Numbered from the stretch's first letter, positions 20,640 through 32,226 are shown. The stretch is 64,000 nucleotides of DNA from Locusta migratoria (GCA_026315105.1 CM048746.1:147604730-147668729), one strand, 5' to 3'. Program-made: numbers and translations. Notes: a model not told the origin generated them from the letters alone.

Positions 20640-22080
20640 TGACTAACTACCGTGCAATAGCTTACAGTCGCCGCCTCCCGCTTTAGGCCTTGTTTTGCTG
20701 TAGTTAAGAACGCATGGCTTCGTTTGTCGTCCGCGCTAGCGTCTGATTGGTGGCCAGAGACAAGCTTACTTGCCAAGATGGCGAGGTGGCCGTGTTTTAT
20801 GTGTCGTTCCAACCTACTCTTGGGCGAAAGAGGTGACAGGAGACCTATCTGGGAGCGATTCTAGAGGAAATTGTCTTGGCCAGGTAACAAGTGTTGGTAA
20901 ACACTAGTCTCTGAACACACTCTGCGTCGCTTTTAGTGCGCTCTACATCAGGTGTATGGCGAGGGGAGGTTTTCCCCATGGCCTTAGAGCTTCACTTGCT
21001 GCAGCCTTGGAAGTAAGTACTTCGTCAGATCATGATGAGGGAAAGGCATGCTGTTAGGACCTTGCTTTCATTGTGATTAGGTAGTCTTGGTTTTTCAGTG
21101 ATAGTTTTCTTGAGTAATTCTTTTGCTATGTGAGGCGAAGCGATTCCTAATTTACAGAACTCATGTAATTCAGTGTAAATTTTTATCTGCATTTTCATTC
21201 CGGTGATGATTTTGTGGCCGGTTTTGCTCAAGTTAGAATACACTTGTGTGGCCTTTGTGTAAATTTAATGTATTTGATTTTCCTTGCTGATTTTAACTAA
21301 CGTTTTCATGTCCTGTCTGTTTCTGTGAGTATGCTAAATATTTCTTAGATTTTCTTGTTTGATTCCGTCTTTCCTATCTTGTATGACCGATTGCACCACG
21401 TAATTTCGTAACGGTCGTTACTCTGGCCTTTAGCCATGGTTTTATTAATACTAACATTCTTCTGTATGAATTCTCGCATGTCCTCTGTTCGCTTATTATG
21501 AATTAATTTCCTTTATAAATTCTATGTAATTCACTGTGGTTGCACACCACATGGTACTTAAGAATAATATGCCACTGCCTTCACACACATGAGTTCGTTT
21601 AGTGCACACTGCTGATGCTTCATATTGCCGCTGCTTTCATGTGTTCCAGCAGTGTAATATACCACCAAGCATTATGCATATGTGTGTGTGAATGAATGAA
21701 TGAATGTGCTTTCAGCTACCCATTGTGTGTTTGCAAATTACCTCCCACATTACCTCCATATTCATAAAGGGCAGAAACAATTTTAATACCAGCAGTAATT
21801 AAATGATTTAATTCTCACTTTAGTACAAGGTGTGTGCTTAATTTGGTCTCTCCACATTTATTTGATTGTTATTTTACTGAATAGATTATGATTTTAAAGT
21901 ATCAAACCTCTGCTTTATGATTTAATTCTCCCCATCCCGTGTTTAATTATCTATTAATTTATTTTTTAACATTGATTTTGTGTTTGTTAAAACGTTGGCT
22001 GCTCCCTTAAGGAGTGAGCAGTTAGATAAATTTCCGTTGCGCATATACTGTGGCAATTCTTAAAGTAATTTAGAGCAGCA
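20640..22080. other. Unassigned sequence inside the hAT element
   Basis: A GC-rich start (20660-21000, with AGATGGCGAGGTGGCC and GGCGAGGGGAGG) is followed by about 1 kb of T-rich sequence. No terminal repeats, domain or long frame were found. It may be a further nested insertion or diverged hAT interior. Confidence 0.3.
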
Positions 22081-22289
22081 GTGAGAGTTTTAACTTACGT
22101 TCGCAGATCTCAACTGGCCGAGATTTTGCGTACAGAACTAACAGGCGACTTCCAATATGTTCGTACGTTTGTTCGTATTTTATGCGCAGCTGTACCGTTC
22201 ATTCGGTTGCGATAAACTTTGCCAATTTATTGCTTGCACTTTCGCGACGGTTATTGACATAAATGACTGTAAGAAACATAGTTCGGGAG

Positions 22290-22590
22290 ATATGAAGTAA
22301 TAAGCAATGAATCCGTGGTAAATTGCTGCATCACGCGACAAGACAGACACGTTTTTCGGTCGCGGTTGTCATCAAATTTGGCGGAACTTCAGGAACTTTT
22401 GCATCTGCCTTAGTATTTAAAAAAAGTAAATATGCTACTTTGCCCCGTCTCACACGAATGTTTCAGCATATTTGTAGTTCCACATTTGCGTTCACTGTAA
22501 GAATATACATTTTACACACAAAACATGTCACTATAACTATCTTGTCCTTGCCATCAGATACGTATCCAAATTTTCTCCAAATTGACAGCA
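22290..22590 (-). pseudogene. hAT transposase N-terminus with BED-type zinc finger remnant
   Basis: Minus-strand reading gives TCFVC, then after a frame change CGTTNMLKHSC. Together these are the Cys-x2-Cys and His-x3-Cys halves of a BED-type finger, as found at the start of hAT transposases. The following part (SIFTFFK, then DDNRDRKTCL) is broken by stops. The finger normally binds the subterminal repeats. Confidence 0.55.
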
Positions 22591-24319
22591 CTTGACAGAC
22601 CGCAGATAAGACACAGTCGCGTAAACTGTTGAGACGCAGGTTCCTCGTGTACAGTAACGTCCGCTATGGCCAGGGGATGAGGACAACAGACTTCCGGTCT
22701 ACCTGAGCCCTGCAAGGATTCCAAGAATGTCCAAAAGCTTGAAGTTTTCAGCTAATGTTTCGACAGACGTTCTGGGCAGATACCTCGCTCTTTATCCACA
22801 TATAACACGCGGATATCCGCGTCGCTTACAATTTTATCCGCAAAGTAAGAAATACTGCGGATATTCGCGGATATCAGCATCCACGCAGACCTCTACTTAT
22901 AGGTCTTTAAATGGATACTGTATATTATTTCATCAGATATCTATAGCATGACAAATCACATAAACAATGACGTTGATTTTTATCGCAATACGCCAATTAC
23001 ATCCCGAGATAAAGCGCTTGAAATATGCGAAATGCGCGTCTAGCTCACGTTCTGATGAGCATGGGGTTCTCGCCTGACAAAGAGACCACATGGATATCGG
23101 ATTTTAAAATTAATTTGTTTGTGGTACGTGAAGTTCAGAACTTAAAAAACAATCAGCGAAATCCATTCAACGCAACTAAAAAAAAACAACAACCAAAAAA
23201 CCAAAAAAGAAAAAAAATCTCGAGAAAATCGTCTTTAAAGTTTTGCAAATACCCTTAAGTATCAATAATTAAAACAGTTGCAGCATCTGCTGGTGCAGCA
23301 CAGGTGGTAGCGTTCTGGACTCACAACAATAGAGCCAATGGTTCGAATCCCGCCATGAATTTTTTTTTCATATGGGATCTCTAACTCCACGTGTTGTGCC
23401 AGTTTTTGTTTATGTGTATATAAATGAGCTGAACACCTTGTCGTCACCTAAAACTATGGTTGAGTAGGTTAGCTGCTTGGAAAGCCATTAGTAGCTGTGG
23501 AGATCACTTCCCAGGAACTGCATCGTATCTCTTCACAAACTGAACAACCACGTAACAATGAAACCAATGCTGTAACCATTTAACTTTGTTTTTAAAAATT
23601 GAAACCATAATTATTAACAACCTTTTATAAAATATAGAAAATTAAGAGTATACAAAAATACGTGCTACTTTCGTAAAAATTACCATTAGATATTAAAATT
23701 GTGTATGTATTCGTACAGGACAAAAATAAAATAAAAACTCTGTCATTGTACGATTCGAACCTCCGACCCTATGGTTGGAAGGCCAGAGCGCTAACACTTT
23801 AGCTACACCGACAGTTGCTGCAATTGTTTCAATTATTGGTACTTAAGCTTACTTGGAAAACTTCAAAGTCGGTTTTCTCGAGAATTTCTAAGTTGTGTCG
23901 AATTGCTTTTGCTGATTGCAGCTTGGGTTCTGAACTTCACGTACCATAAATATCAAAATATTCTAAAATCCGATACCAATGCGATCTCATTGTGAGTCTC
24001 AGGACGTGCGCTAGCGGCACGTTTCGCTTATTTCAAGCGTCAACTTTGCTTCGCAATATCTCGGGATGTAATTGGCATATTTCAGTGCAATCAACGACAT
24101 TGTATATGTGATTTGTCATACTATAAATTGATGATGAAACAATATAGGGTGTCCACATAAGTTTGTGTTAAAAAGACATATAATTTCGTTTTAGAATGTT
24201 TCAAAATATTTACATTCATGAGCCCCTGTCTTACGTTGATACCGGTGAAAGTCGTTTTGCAATAGCTGTTGTTGTTCCAGAGATATTTCGGATGGTGAAG
24301 ATAAATGGGGCACACTGTA

Positions 24320-24763
24320 CACTGTAACAGTCGTTCCTCTTTGGTATTTGTGGAGGGAACGATGACGAACGCTCGGTACGTGCGTAATCTTTTAAAGCCC
24401 ATTCTTTTCCATTCCTGTGACAGACGATGTGTTGCTACACCAAGATAAAGTTCGCCAGACAGTGCGCGTGAAACTCAAAGAGATCAGTAAGATGTGCTGC
24501 AGTTTTCTTGGCCAGCACGAACTACGGACTTCAAACAGGCAGAAGTGCAGTATGATAGGATGAAAACTGACACGTGTGACTCGTGAACCTACAACTCTTG
24601 CAGAAATACGTGAACAGGTCAGGCAGGCGTGGAATATTGTCGCCCAAAACGGTATTCAACATGATTATGATCAAATGGGTGCTAGGATTAGCGTCGGAAT
24701 GTCCACCTGTGGAGGTTACACCTGGTATTAATGTGGGTCACAAATGGCCCTTCACCTGGTACT
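24320..24763. other. Unassigned spacer
   Basis: No gene or repeat recognised between PAL-2 and the Tc1 element. Confidence 0.4.
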
Positions 24764-24765
24764 TA

Positions 24766-26080
24766 CACTACTGGCCATTACAATGGCTACACCAAGTAGC
24801 AATGCAGATGATAAACGGGTATTGATTGGACAAATATAATATTCTAGAAGTGACATGTGATTACATTTTCACGCAGGTTGAGTGCATAGATCCTGAAAAA
24901 TCAGTACCCAGAACAACCACGTCAGGCCGTAATAACGGCCTTGATACGCCTGGGCATTGAGTCAAACAGAGCTTGGATGGCGTCTACAGGTGTAGATGAC
25001 CATGCAGCTACAACACGATACCACAGTTCATCAAGAGTAGTGACTAGTGTATTGTGACGAGGCAGTTGCTCGGCCACCATTGACCATTGACCATTCAGTT
25101 GGTGAGAGATCTGGATAATGTGTTGGCTAGGGTATCAGTCGAACATTTTCCGTATTCAGAAAGGCCCGTACAGGACCTGCTAGATGCGGTCGTGCATTGT
25201 CCTGCTGAAATGTAGGGTGCCATCGATGCGAACAAGAGGTGACTGAGACGTTTAACCAATGGCACCCCATACCATCACGCCGGGTCACACGCCAGTATGG
25301 CGATGACGAATACACGCTTCCAACGTGCGTTCACCGCGATGTCGCCAAACACGGATGCGACCATCATGATGCTGCAAACAGAACTTGGATTCATCCGAAA
25401 AAATGAAGTTTTTCCATTCTTGCACCTAGGTTCGTCGTTGCGTACACTATTGCAGAGTCAAGGGTAACTGCAGCCATGGTCTCCGAGCTAATAGTCCATG
25501 CTGCTGCATACGTCGTCGAACTGTTCGTGCAGATGGGTGTCCTCTTGCAAACGTCCCCATCTGTTGACTCAGAGATCGAGACGTGGCTGCACGATCCGTT
25601 AAAGCCGTGCGGATAAGATGCCTGTCATCTCGACTGCTAGTGATACGAGGCCTTTGGGATCCAGCACGGCGTTCCGTATTGCCCTCCTGAACCCACCGAT
25701 TCCATATGCTGCTAACAGTCATTGGATCGCGACCAACGCGAGCAGCATTGTCGCTTTACGATAAAAACCGCAATCGCGATAGGCTACAATCCGACCTTTA
25801 TCAAAGTCAGAAACGTGATGGTACGAATTTCTCCTCCTTACAAGAGGCATCACAACAACGTTTCACCAGTCAAAGCCGGTCAACTGTTGTTTGCGCATGA
25901 GAAATCGGCTGGAAACATTCCTCATGTCAGAACGTTGTAGGGTCGCCACCGGCGCTAACCTCGTGTGAATGCTCTGAAAACCTAATCATTTGCGTATCAC
26001 AGCATCCTCTTCCTGTCGGTTAAATTTCGCGTCTGCAGCACGCCATCTTCGTGGTGTAGCAATTTTAATGGCCAGGAGTG
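24766..26080 (-). mobile_element. Tc1-like transposon, complete ends, 1.3 kb
   Basis: Terminal repeats: CACTACTGGCCATTACAATG at 24766 and its mirror AATTTTAATGGCCAGGAGTG ending at 26080. TA target sites at 24764-24765 and 26081-26082. The length is close to an intact Tc1-like element, and the transposase lies on the minus strand. Confidence 0.92.
24890..25850 (-). pseudogene. Tc1-like transposase, frameshifted
   Basis: N-terminal helix-turn-helix region VSSIWNRWVQEGNTERRAGS then QRPRITSSRDDRHLI (25600-25715), with TFARGHPSARTVRRRMQQHG next. After a stop the catalytic core follows: NFIFSDESKF (first Asp, near 25405), VMVWGAIG, then after a frameshift HPTFQQDNARPHLAG (second Asp, near 25200). 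The C-terminal part extends to about 24900 with LFDSMPRRIKAVI. Catalytic motifs are still recognisable. At least one stop and two frameshifts break the gene. A short CCATTGA repeat near 25077-25095 is a local duplication. Confidence 0.85.
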
Positions 26081-26274
26081 TAATTTCCATTTCCGGCAGA
26101 GAATGTCTGCAGCAACATATCCAGGACTGAAATACTACAGCCTTTTGTTTATCTGTGTATGGCTAAAGTAATTCAGTTGCAAACTTACATACGTGTGCAA
26201 AGTGACAGCAACTCAAATGAATTGAAAGAATGGTGACAAGTCGCTGTTTAAATATTTGTGACAGATAATGGAAA

Positions 26275-26652
26275 CAGGTGTAATTCGTATAACAATCTAA
26301 ATAAACTATTGATATGATGACTGTTCTTTTCGGACACAGACACCATATCAATAATTGTAAATATGCCCACAACAGGCAATGACAATTTCAGTGCGGACAC
26401 ATTAATTAATAAACGCTCGGTCCCTTGCGGGAATCCAGTATAGGCTGCGAGCAAAAGTAACTAATTGGCAGGGGCGTTACCATCGTAGTGTGCTATGATT
26501 TGAATGGATGCGTGCCTAGATAGCGTTAGGTTAAGGTGACCGCTGGTCCGAAGCGGGAAATCCGGGTTTGAATCCGGGTCCAGCATAAATTTTTAACTTT
26601 GCCGTTGAATTAATTTCACTGCCCTGGAACGGCCGAAATATGTGTGAATACG
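26275..26652 (+). mobile_element. PAL-3 partial copy (one arm plus spacer)
   Basis: Matches the right half of the large PAL-3 copy: CACAACAGGCAATGACAATT, GGGAATCCAGTATAGGCTGC, GGGGCGTTACCATCGTAGTG, then a tRNA-like module (GTTAGGTTAAGGTGACCGCT, GGTTTGAATCC) and CTTTGCCGTTGAATTAATTT. The opposite arm is absent. A mariner element begins at its end. Confidence 0.75.
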
Positions 26653-26755
26653 AGGACCGTTCACAAATTAAGTTCCGTTTCTATTTCTATCCGCGGCAGC
26701 ACTGCCATCGCAGTGCGGACCATGCGCGACAGTTCCTCAAGCTAAAGGAGGAGAC

Positions 26756-27460
26756 ATGCACGCCTTTTTCATATCTCTGCTGCCGACTTGTGCTTTGGAG
26801 TGCTTCTTTATAATGTTAGTCGTAACTGTAAATTCCGCCGCGTGTGAAATCAGAGCTGTGATTCGTTTTCTAAATGCAAAGAAAGTTAAACCAAAGGAAA
26901 TTCATCGGCAAATCTGCGAGGTTTACGGACAAATACTATGAGTGATTCAATGGTTAGAAGAGGGGTCACACTGTTCAATTCAAAATGTTCAAATGTTTGT
27001 TAAGCTTAAGGGACTTAACTACGGGGTCATCAGTCCCTAAACTTACAAACTACTTATGAACTACCTACAACTAAGGACGGCACAAATATCCATGCCCGAG
27101 GGGGGATTCGAACCCCCGACCGTAGTGGCCGTGAAGACCGTGACTGAAGCGCCTCAGTCTCCTCGGCCACCGCGGCCGGCCACTGTTCAATGAAGGACGT
27201 GATCAAGTGCACGATGAAGAACCATGTGGACGCCTGACTGTGGTTGCTGATGAAGTAGTTCACACAAGTAAATAGAAGATTAAACAAAATTTCCTGGCGA
27301 CTTTCATCTCTTTTTACACCTAAAATCTGTCCTTAGTGGTCAAAAAAATTTTACCACATGGTTGAATACACAGGCGGCAACATTCTATGAAGAAGGCATA
27401 CAAAAACTTCTGCCACCCAATGACAAGAGCCTACAAAATTTCGGAAGCTATGTAGAAAAG
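26756..27460 (+). pseudogene. Mariner transposase, internally deleted
   Basis: N-terminal helix-turn-helix: ACEIRAVIRFLNAKKVKPKE then IHRQICEVYGQIL (26848-26938). A SINE interrupts, then reading resumes briefly (to 27285). The next homologous part (27290-27460) is the C-terminal tail (SLFTPKICP, MVEYTGGNIL), so the catalytic domain is missing and stops are frequent. Confidence 0.8.
26980..27180 (-). mobile_element. SINE-A
   Basis: Nearly canonical minus-strand copy ending GCGGCCGGC. Exact 11 bp TSD cactgttcaat at 26969-26979 and 27181-27191, inside the mariner transposase remnant. Confidence 0.97.
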
Positions 27461-27467
27461 TAGTTTA

Positions 27468-27653
27468 AAAAAGGTTCAAATGTTTGTTAAGCTTAAGGGA
27501 CTTAACTGTGGGGTCATCAGTCCCAAACTTAAAAACTACTTATGAACTACCTTGTACTAAAGACAACACAATCTTCCAAGCACGAGGGCGGATTCGAACC
27601 CCCGACGGGGAACAGCCTAGTGCCTCAATGCGCTTGGCCACTCCGCTGCGGCC
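27468..27653 (-). mobile_element. SINE-A, third subfamily
   Basis: Minus-strand copy with GGTTCGAATCC analogue near 27592. TSD tagttta at 27461-27467 and 27654-27660. Confidence 0.88.
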
Positions 27654-27951
27654 TAGTTTAGATTTTTGTACGGTAAATACAGGATGTCCAGAAAAAGACT
27701 CCCTGATTTCAAAATTAAATATCTGAAAAAAAAAATATCGATAGAGAAATGCAGTAAACGGTATTTTATTGTGAAAGCTGTAAGAATTTTATACAGCGGT
27801 TTGAAATAATAGATACAAAATCTGCTAACAGATAGCGCTGTAATCGCCATACGTAATGCCTAGTATAAATAGTGATCCGAAGCCCAGAGCGATCAGTTCC
27901 GCTATTGAAACGTGAAAGGAGGTTAGCGTACCGAAGGAAGAGATTAAAACC

Positions 27952-29241
27952 ATGTACTCCATTGAACAACGCGTTTTTCTTGTGCTAGAATACCACAGGT
28001 TAGAAAAAATGTTCAAATGTTTGTAGAACTTATGGGACTTAACTACGGGGACATCAGTCCCTAAGCTTACAAACTACTTATGAACTAGCCAAGACTAAGG
28101 ACGGCACAAATATCCATGCCCGAGGGGGCATTCGAACCTCCGACCGTTGTGGCCGTGCAGACCGTGACTGGAGCGCCTCAGTTCCCTCGGCTACCGCGGC
28201 CGGCCACAGGTTAGAAGAGAGTCCTACGGCAACTAGGAAAATTTTTCAAGCACGATTTAATATACCAAAATGACCCGATGCGAAAACCATTCGTACGCTC
28301 TTCGCAAAATTTCATCGAACAGGCAGCGTAACTTATGATCTAGTGGGGTATGTTGGTCGCAAGCAAACCGCAGTTACGCCTGAAAATATTGCCAGTTTCT
28401 GGAATTATTCAGCGAAATCGAATGTCATCCGTTCGTAGAATTGCATCTGAGACTGGTTTGAAGCGTTCCAGCACTCAGAAAATACTGAGAAAGAGCGTAC
28501 ACATGTTTCCATTCAAAATTCATACGCACCATGCCATATCCGTACGAGCTGTGCAACAAAGGGTTGCCTTTGCTAAACAGATGCTCACAATGATTGATGG
28601 TGAAGGATTTTATGTTGACTGCATCTGGTTTACAGATGAAGCACACTTTCACCTGCATGGATTCGTGAATAAGCAGAACTGGCTATTTTAGGGTTCCGAA
28701 GAGCCATATTGGTGTGAAGCGAAACCCCTGTATTTTCCTAAAGTTAGTGTGTGGGCTGCAGTATGCAGAAGAGGCATTATTGGCCCTTTTTTCATTCGAG
28801 AAACGGTCACTGGTGCACGTTACGTTGCAATTTTGGAACAATTTGTCGCCATACAGCAAGCGTTAGAGGATCGACCAGGTACTGAATGGTTTATTCAAGA
28901 TGGAGACCGACCACATCGGACCGAACAAGTGTTTCGCTTTCTTGAGGAATACTTCGGGAATCGAGTAATTGCTTTGGAATATCCCAAATTTACTGGTGCA
29001 GGCATGGATTGGCCTCCATATTCGCCGGATTTGACTCCCTGTGACTTTTGTTTTGTGGGACACAGTGAAAGACATGGTCTACCCGAAGCATCCCGCCACG
29101 CTGGACGAGCTTGAATCGGCGATCTGTGTGGCACGTGAATCCATTTCGGTTGTGACACTACGAAATGTGATGGCGAATTTCATTCTTCGTTTGCGCCACC
29201 TGTGTACTGCCAATGGTGAACATTTTGACATTGTGATGTGA
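27952..29241 (+). pseudogene. Transposase with wide DD spacing, split by a SINE
   Basis: The start MYSIEQRVFLVLEYHRLE (27952-28005) runs into a SINE and resumes at 28217 (PTATRKIFQARFN). HTH region MSSVRRIASETGLKRSSTQK (28420-28480). First catalytic Asp in CIWFTDEAHFHL (28621-28656). A TGG-to-TAG-type stop lies at 28687-28690. Then VWAAVCRRGIIGPFFI (28750), second Asp in WFIQDGDRPH (about 28890-28920) and third in YSPDLTPCDF (about 29020-29050). A frameshift near 29058 leads to DMVYPKHPATLDELE and the terminal HFDIVM at 29241. Between the second and third Asp lie 47 residues, against 34 in Tc1/mariner. Confidence 0.85.
28006..28203 (-). mobile_element. SINE-A in the transposase gene
   Basis: Minus-strand copy. 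Exact 13 bp TSD ccacaggttagaa at 27993-28005 and 28204-28216. Confidence 0.97.
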
Positions 29242-29536
29242 CTGTTTGCAAAGAGTGTTTTCATACGATTATTTCACTTATGTATGCTGATATGAGCTGT
29301 ACAGCGTACAGCACCATCTGTTAGCAGCTTTTGTAATTATTATTTCAAACTGCTGTATAAACTTCTTACAGCTTTGACAATAAACATACCGTTTACTGCA
29401 TTCCTCTATCGATCTTTGTTTTCGAAATATTTGATTTTGAAATCAGGGAGCCCTTTTCTGGACACCCTGTGTTTATTATGTATCTGCACACGTTTATTTT
29501 ATATAACCAAACGAAACTTACTTTGTGGACATACCT

Positions 29537-31774
29537 TGTACTTCGAATTCGTAATCTAAATAAAAGCTGTTCACGCATTTGAAATTTATTTTATCACACA
29601 ATTTCACATTGCGCAGGGAACAAGAAAATTGTTTTCGGAGAACAATGATTAAAACACATAAAATGGTTGTGAAGCAAACAAGATACGCTGCATTCAGAGG
29701 ACATTTAGATTTATCAATTATCCAGTAAACCATTCACGGAAGAACACAGTATCATTGTGAAACGCTAGGACATAACAACGAAAATCCCCACGATGTTGAC
29801 TGAAAGATATGACTATACTTGCGGCGCTGCCGTGAAATGAAGCGATCGTGCGAACTGAAGCGGCAATATTCGGCAGGGAAAATGTGGCCTCATATTTCTG
29901 TGTCCAAAGAAAGATGGGAGGTTGGCGGAGAGAGAAGTGACGTTGGAGTGCTTATTTCATCCACCCCACCGCTCAAGCTGCGGAGGGACGCCATGGTTGG
30001 CGGCACTCCATTACATTACATCGTAGCTCAAACGGTCCTTCATACGCCTGTCTGTAGACTTCACCATTATTAGAACAACTCACATCAGCTTCGTTTTACG
30101 GCCACTTCCATACAAAGCTAATGAAAGCTATCTCGAGGGCATCGTTTGCCACCTTCCATCAAACAGCCACGGTTTTCTATCTTCCAGTCGAACAAAGTTT
30201 GTTTGCTTAGGTTTCTTTTGGCTTTCTGTATTAATAGGATTCTTTAATAATTTTTAGTAACGAATTGAAAATATATAACATTTACTATTTAAGATATTCG
30301 GGATAAGTCTATGTTAGTTCAATCTTATTACAGTAAATAATATCGAATTTCCAACACAATTATTCATTACATATTTTTTCGTCATGGTAATAAAAATAAT
30401 GTTTTCTTGCTGCAATGTATTTGTTTCCCAGACGTGTTTCGCCTATTTTATACTTAATGATAGTTCAGAAGATTAGTTTATCATGTTTTTGATTTGAGTT
30501 TTGCGATTCGACCCATAGTCACAGTCTGACGTCGCACAATTGTCCAACTTGCATAATACTGGGTGCATTTTTCTATGTTATGAATGTGTTATTTATCTGT
30601 CTCATGATATTAGAGCTGTAACTCATATGAGGCTGTGAGACAAATAACACTTTCATATGGTAAAAAAATGCAAAAAATTACGTTGATTGAACAGTTGTCT
30701 GACATCAGACTATGACCATGTGGAAGAAGCGCAAAACCCAAACCGAAAGACGGTAAATTAACCCACTGAAAATTCCTTAAATTAAACGGGTCTGAAAAAA
30801 ATTAATACAATGCTGCAAAAAACGGCGTTTTTACTTCAAAAAACTAATAACTGGTAATTCGGCGCCTGCTAAGAAGGCTTCACAAACGAACTTGTTATTT
30901 ATTACATATTTTCTTTGATTTTTAAGAGAGAAAAGTCAGTTGTATTTACTATTCTTAACGCTTTGATGAATACTGTGTAGGAAAGAAGTGGTTTCCTATC
31001 CATATGCCAGCTGAAAATAACGGGACTGCACAAGTATGCATATCATCCACTCGGCACAGAAAAGAGATTTTAGACTGAAATCTGGGTGTAGGCAAAACGG
31101 TAGAAGAGGTGATCACATCATTACATACAAGACTTAAAACGAAAAAAAAAGTATTTCGAAAGTACAAAATCATTGTGCATTAACTGCCACTTAGAATTAA
31201 GTTAAATGGTCAGAACTAGAACACTTTAGTTATTACGCAAAAAGATGAATATGTACCAAATATCAGGATGCTACGTTTAATAGCAAACGTACAAGAATTT
31301 AGAATAGCAACGTTTAAGAACTAGTAATCTACTCGAGAATGGAGTTTAAAAATATTTTACAACTCAAGATTTCCAACACATTTATTTGAAACATTTCATA
31401 TTTTTCTAAGTAAATAGAAAAATTAGCGACCCTGTAAGTTTCCGGCTCAGAGTGATGTTTGTACTTTGCCACCAAGAAACTGGGCTAAAGGAGCACTGCT
31501 ATGGCACAGTAAGTTGCCAACAAGTGGACGTTTTTCTCGGCCGTCTGCGCTGAGCGTGTATAAAATAACGAGAGAAGCACTAGGGAGTTCTCTTTAAGCC
31601 ACAACTTTACAAGCATTTGAACGCACGAATTTAGAACAAAACCGTTTCACAGCGTACTCTGACCGTAACAATAATTACTCTTCACAATATGAAATAAGGG
31701 TCAATTATTATCGTCTTCATATTAACGGAATGTATGACATTAACTGCGAAAGGGTAAAGTTGAAAATGTGTACC
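29537..31774. other. Unassigned AT-rich spacer, about 2.2 kb
   Basis: Apart from the palindrome at 30477-30761 I recognise nothing. The short GC-rich patch 29820-30060 has no supported frame. Confidence 0.4.
30477..30761. repeat. PAL-5, palindrome of about 285 bp
   Basis: Two arms of about 140 bp meet near 30618. Pairs: GAGTTTTGCG (30498) with CGCAAAACCC (30731); CATAGTCACAGTCTGACGTC with its partner GACATCAGACTATGACCAT; GTGTTATTTATCTGTCTCA with GAGACAAATAACAC. The arms are diverged but clearly inverted. No TSD or coding was found, so MITE-like origin is inferred. Confidence 0.65.
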
Positions 31775-31842
31775 CAGTCGGGATTCGAACCCGGGTCTCC
31801 TGCCCTTCTAGGCAGTTGCGCTAACCCCTACTCACTTATTAT
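31775..31842 (-). repeat. tRNA-like module
   Basis: Minus strand: GGTTAGCGCAACTGCCTAGA (A-box-like) and GGTTCGAATCCC (B-box), followed by GACTGGGTACACATTTTCAA, like the modules in PAL-3. The acceptor ends do not pair as in a functional tRNA. Probably the remnant of a SINE or PAL arm. Confidence 0.5.
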
Positions 31843-31904
31843 CGTCTTATTTTATGCAACACTATTCTTCTGCAATTACACAATTAGGACCGCAACACGT
31901 TTAC

Positions 31905-32103
31905 AAAAATGTTCAAATGTTTGTAAAGCTATGGGACCAAACCGAAGCGGTAATTAATCACCAAACTTACAAAATACTTAAACTAACTTATGCTAAGGAC
32001 AATACACACACCCATGCCCGATGGAGAACTCGAACCTCCGAAGGGGAGCAGTCGTATACTCCGCAGCAAGCTGACTTACAGCTCACGGCGATTCCAGCGC
32101 GGC
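31905..32103 (-). mobile_element. SINE-A, Leu-like subfamily, diverged
   Basis: Minus-strand copy with CAAAAATGTTCAAATGTTTG at its 3' end and B-box complement ACTCGAACCTCC near 32027. Diverged TSD aacacgttt/aacaagttt. Confidence 0.8.
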
Positions 32104-32226
32104 TTAACAAGTTTTCTTTCGAGTGCTAGGAACACTAAAGAACGCCACATTGCCTTCTGAGAGACCTCCTACTTTTTACGGTCAAAATTCGACTTCAAAG
32201 TCATACATCAACAGTTTTCAGTTGCC

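Larger units (their letters stand above)
19678..22895. mobile_element. hAT transposon, 3.2 kb, degraded
   Basis: Terminal repeats TAGAGGTCTGCG at 19678 and CGCAGACCTCTA ending 22895. The 8 bp TSD is attatagg at 19670-19677 and cttatagg at 22896-22903 (7 of 8); 8 bp is the hAT hallmark. Both ends hold clusters of ATCCGC/GCGGAT (19709-19803 and 22805-22885), like the subterminal transposase-binding repeats of hAT elements. A BED-finger remnant lies at 22290-22590. The middle (about 20640-22080) looks foreign: GC-rich at its left edge, AT-rich beyond, with no recognisable coding. Confidence 0.85.
19520..24317. mobile_element. PAL-2, palindromic TA-flanked element with nested hAT
   Basis: Flanked by TA at 19518-19519 and 24318-24319. 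The termini CAGGCTGTCCCACTTATCTT and (minus strand) CAGTGTGCCCCATTTATCTT mirror each other. The left arm is 19520-19677 plus 22904-23360; the right arm is about 23740-24317. Shared inverted landmarks include ACAACAGCTATTG, ACTTTCACCG, CCAATTACATCCCGAGATA and GTACGTGAAGTTCAGAA. Each arm contains a tRNA-like module ending in GGTTCGAATC (23339 forward, about 23752 reverse). Without the hAT insertion the element is about 1.57 kb. No transposase was recognised in it. Confidence 0.85.
27680..29469 (+). mobile_element. Tc1/mariner-type element with long terminal repeats, nested in mariner
   Basis: Inverted terminal repeats of about 130 bp: the left starts CAGGATGTCCAGAAAAAGAC then TCCCTGATTTC; the right ends GGGAGCCCTTTTCTGGACAC then CCTG. 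Further shared inverted blocks include ATCGATAGAG, GTAAACGGTA and AGCGGTTTGAAATAATA. The left TA target is intact (27678-27679); the right reads TG. It contains one transposase gene and one SINE. Confidence 0.88.
26653..29536 (+). mobile_element. Mariner element carrying nested insertions
   Basis: Left terminal repeat AGGACCGTTCACAAATTAAG then TTCCGTTT (26653); right one AAACGAAACTTACTTTGTGG then ACATACCT (ending 29536). The two 28 bp ends agree at about 22 positions in inverted orientation. Inside lie a transposase remnant, SINE-A copies at 26980-27180 and 27468-27653, and a second Tc1/mariner-type element at 27680-29469. Without the insertions the element is only about 0.7 kb because the catalytic core is deleted. 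Confidence 0.85.

Noticed and set aside
21661..21720. TGAATGAATGAATGAATG run as a CRISPR-like or satellite array
   Set aside because: It is a four-unit tetranucleotide microsatellite without spacers.
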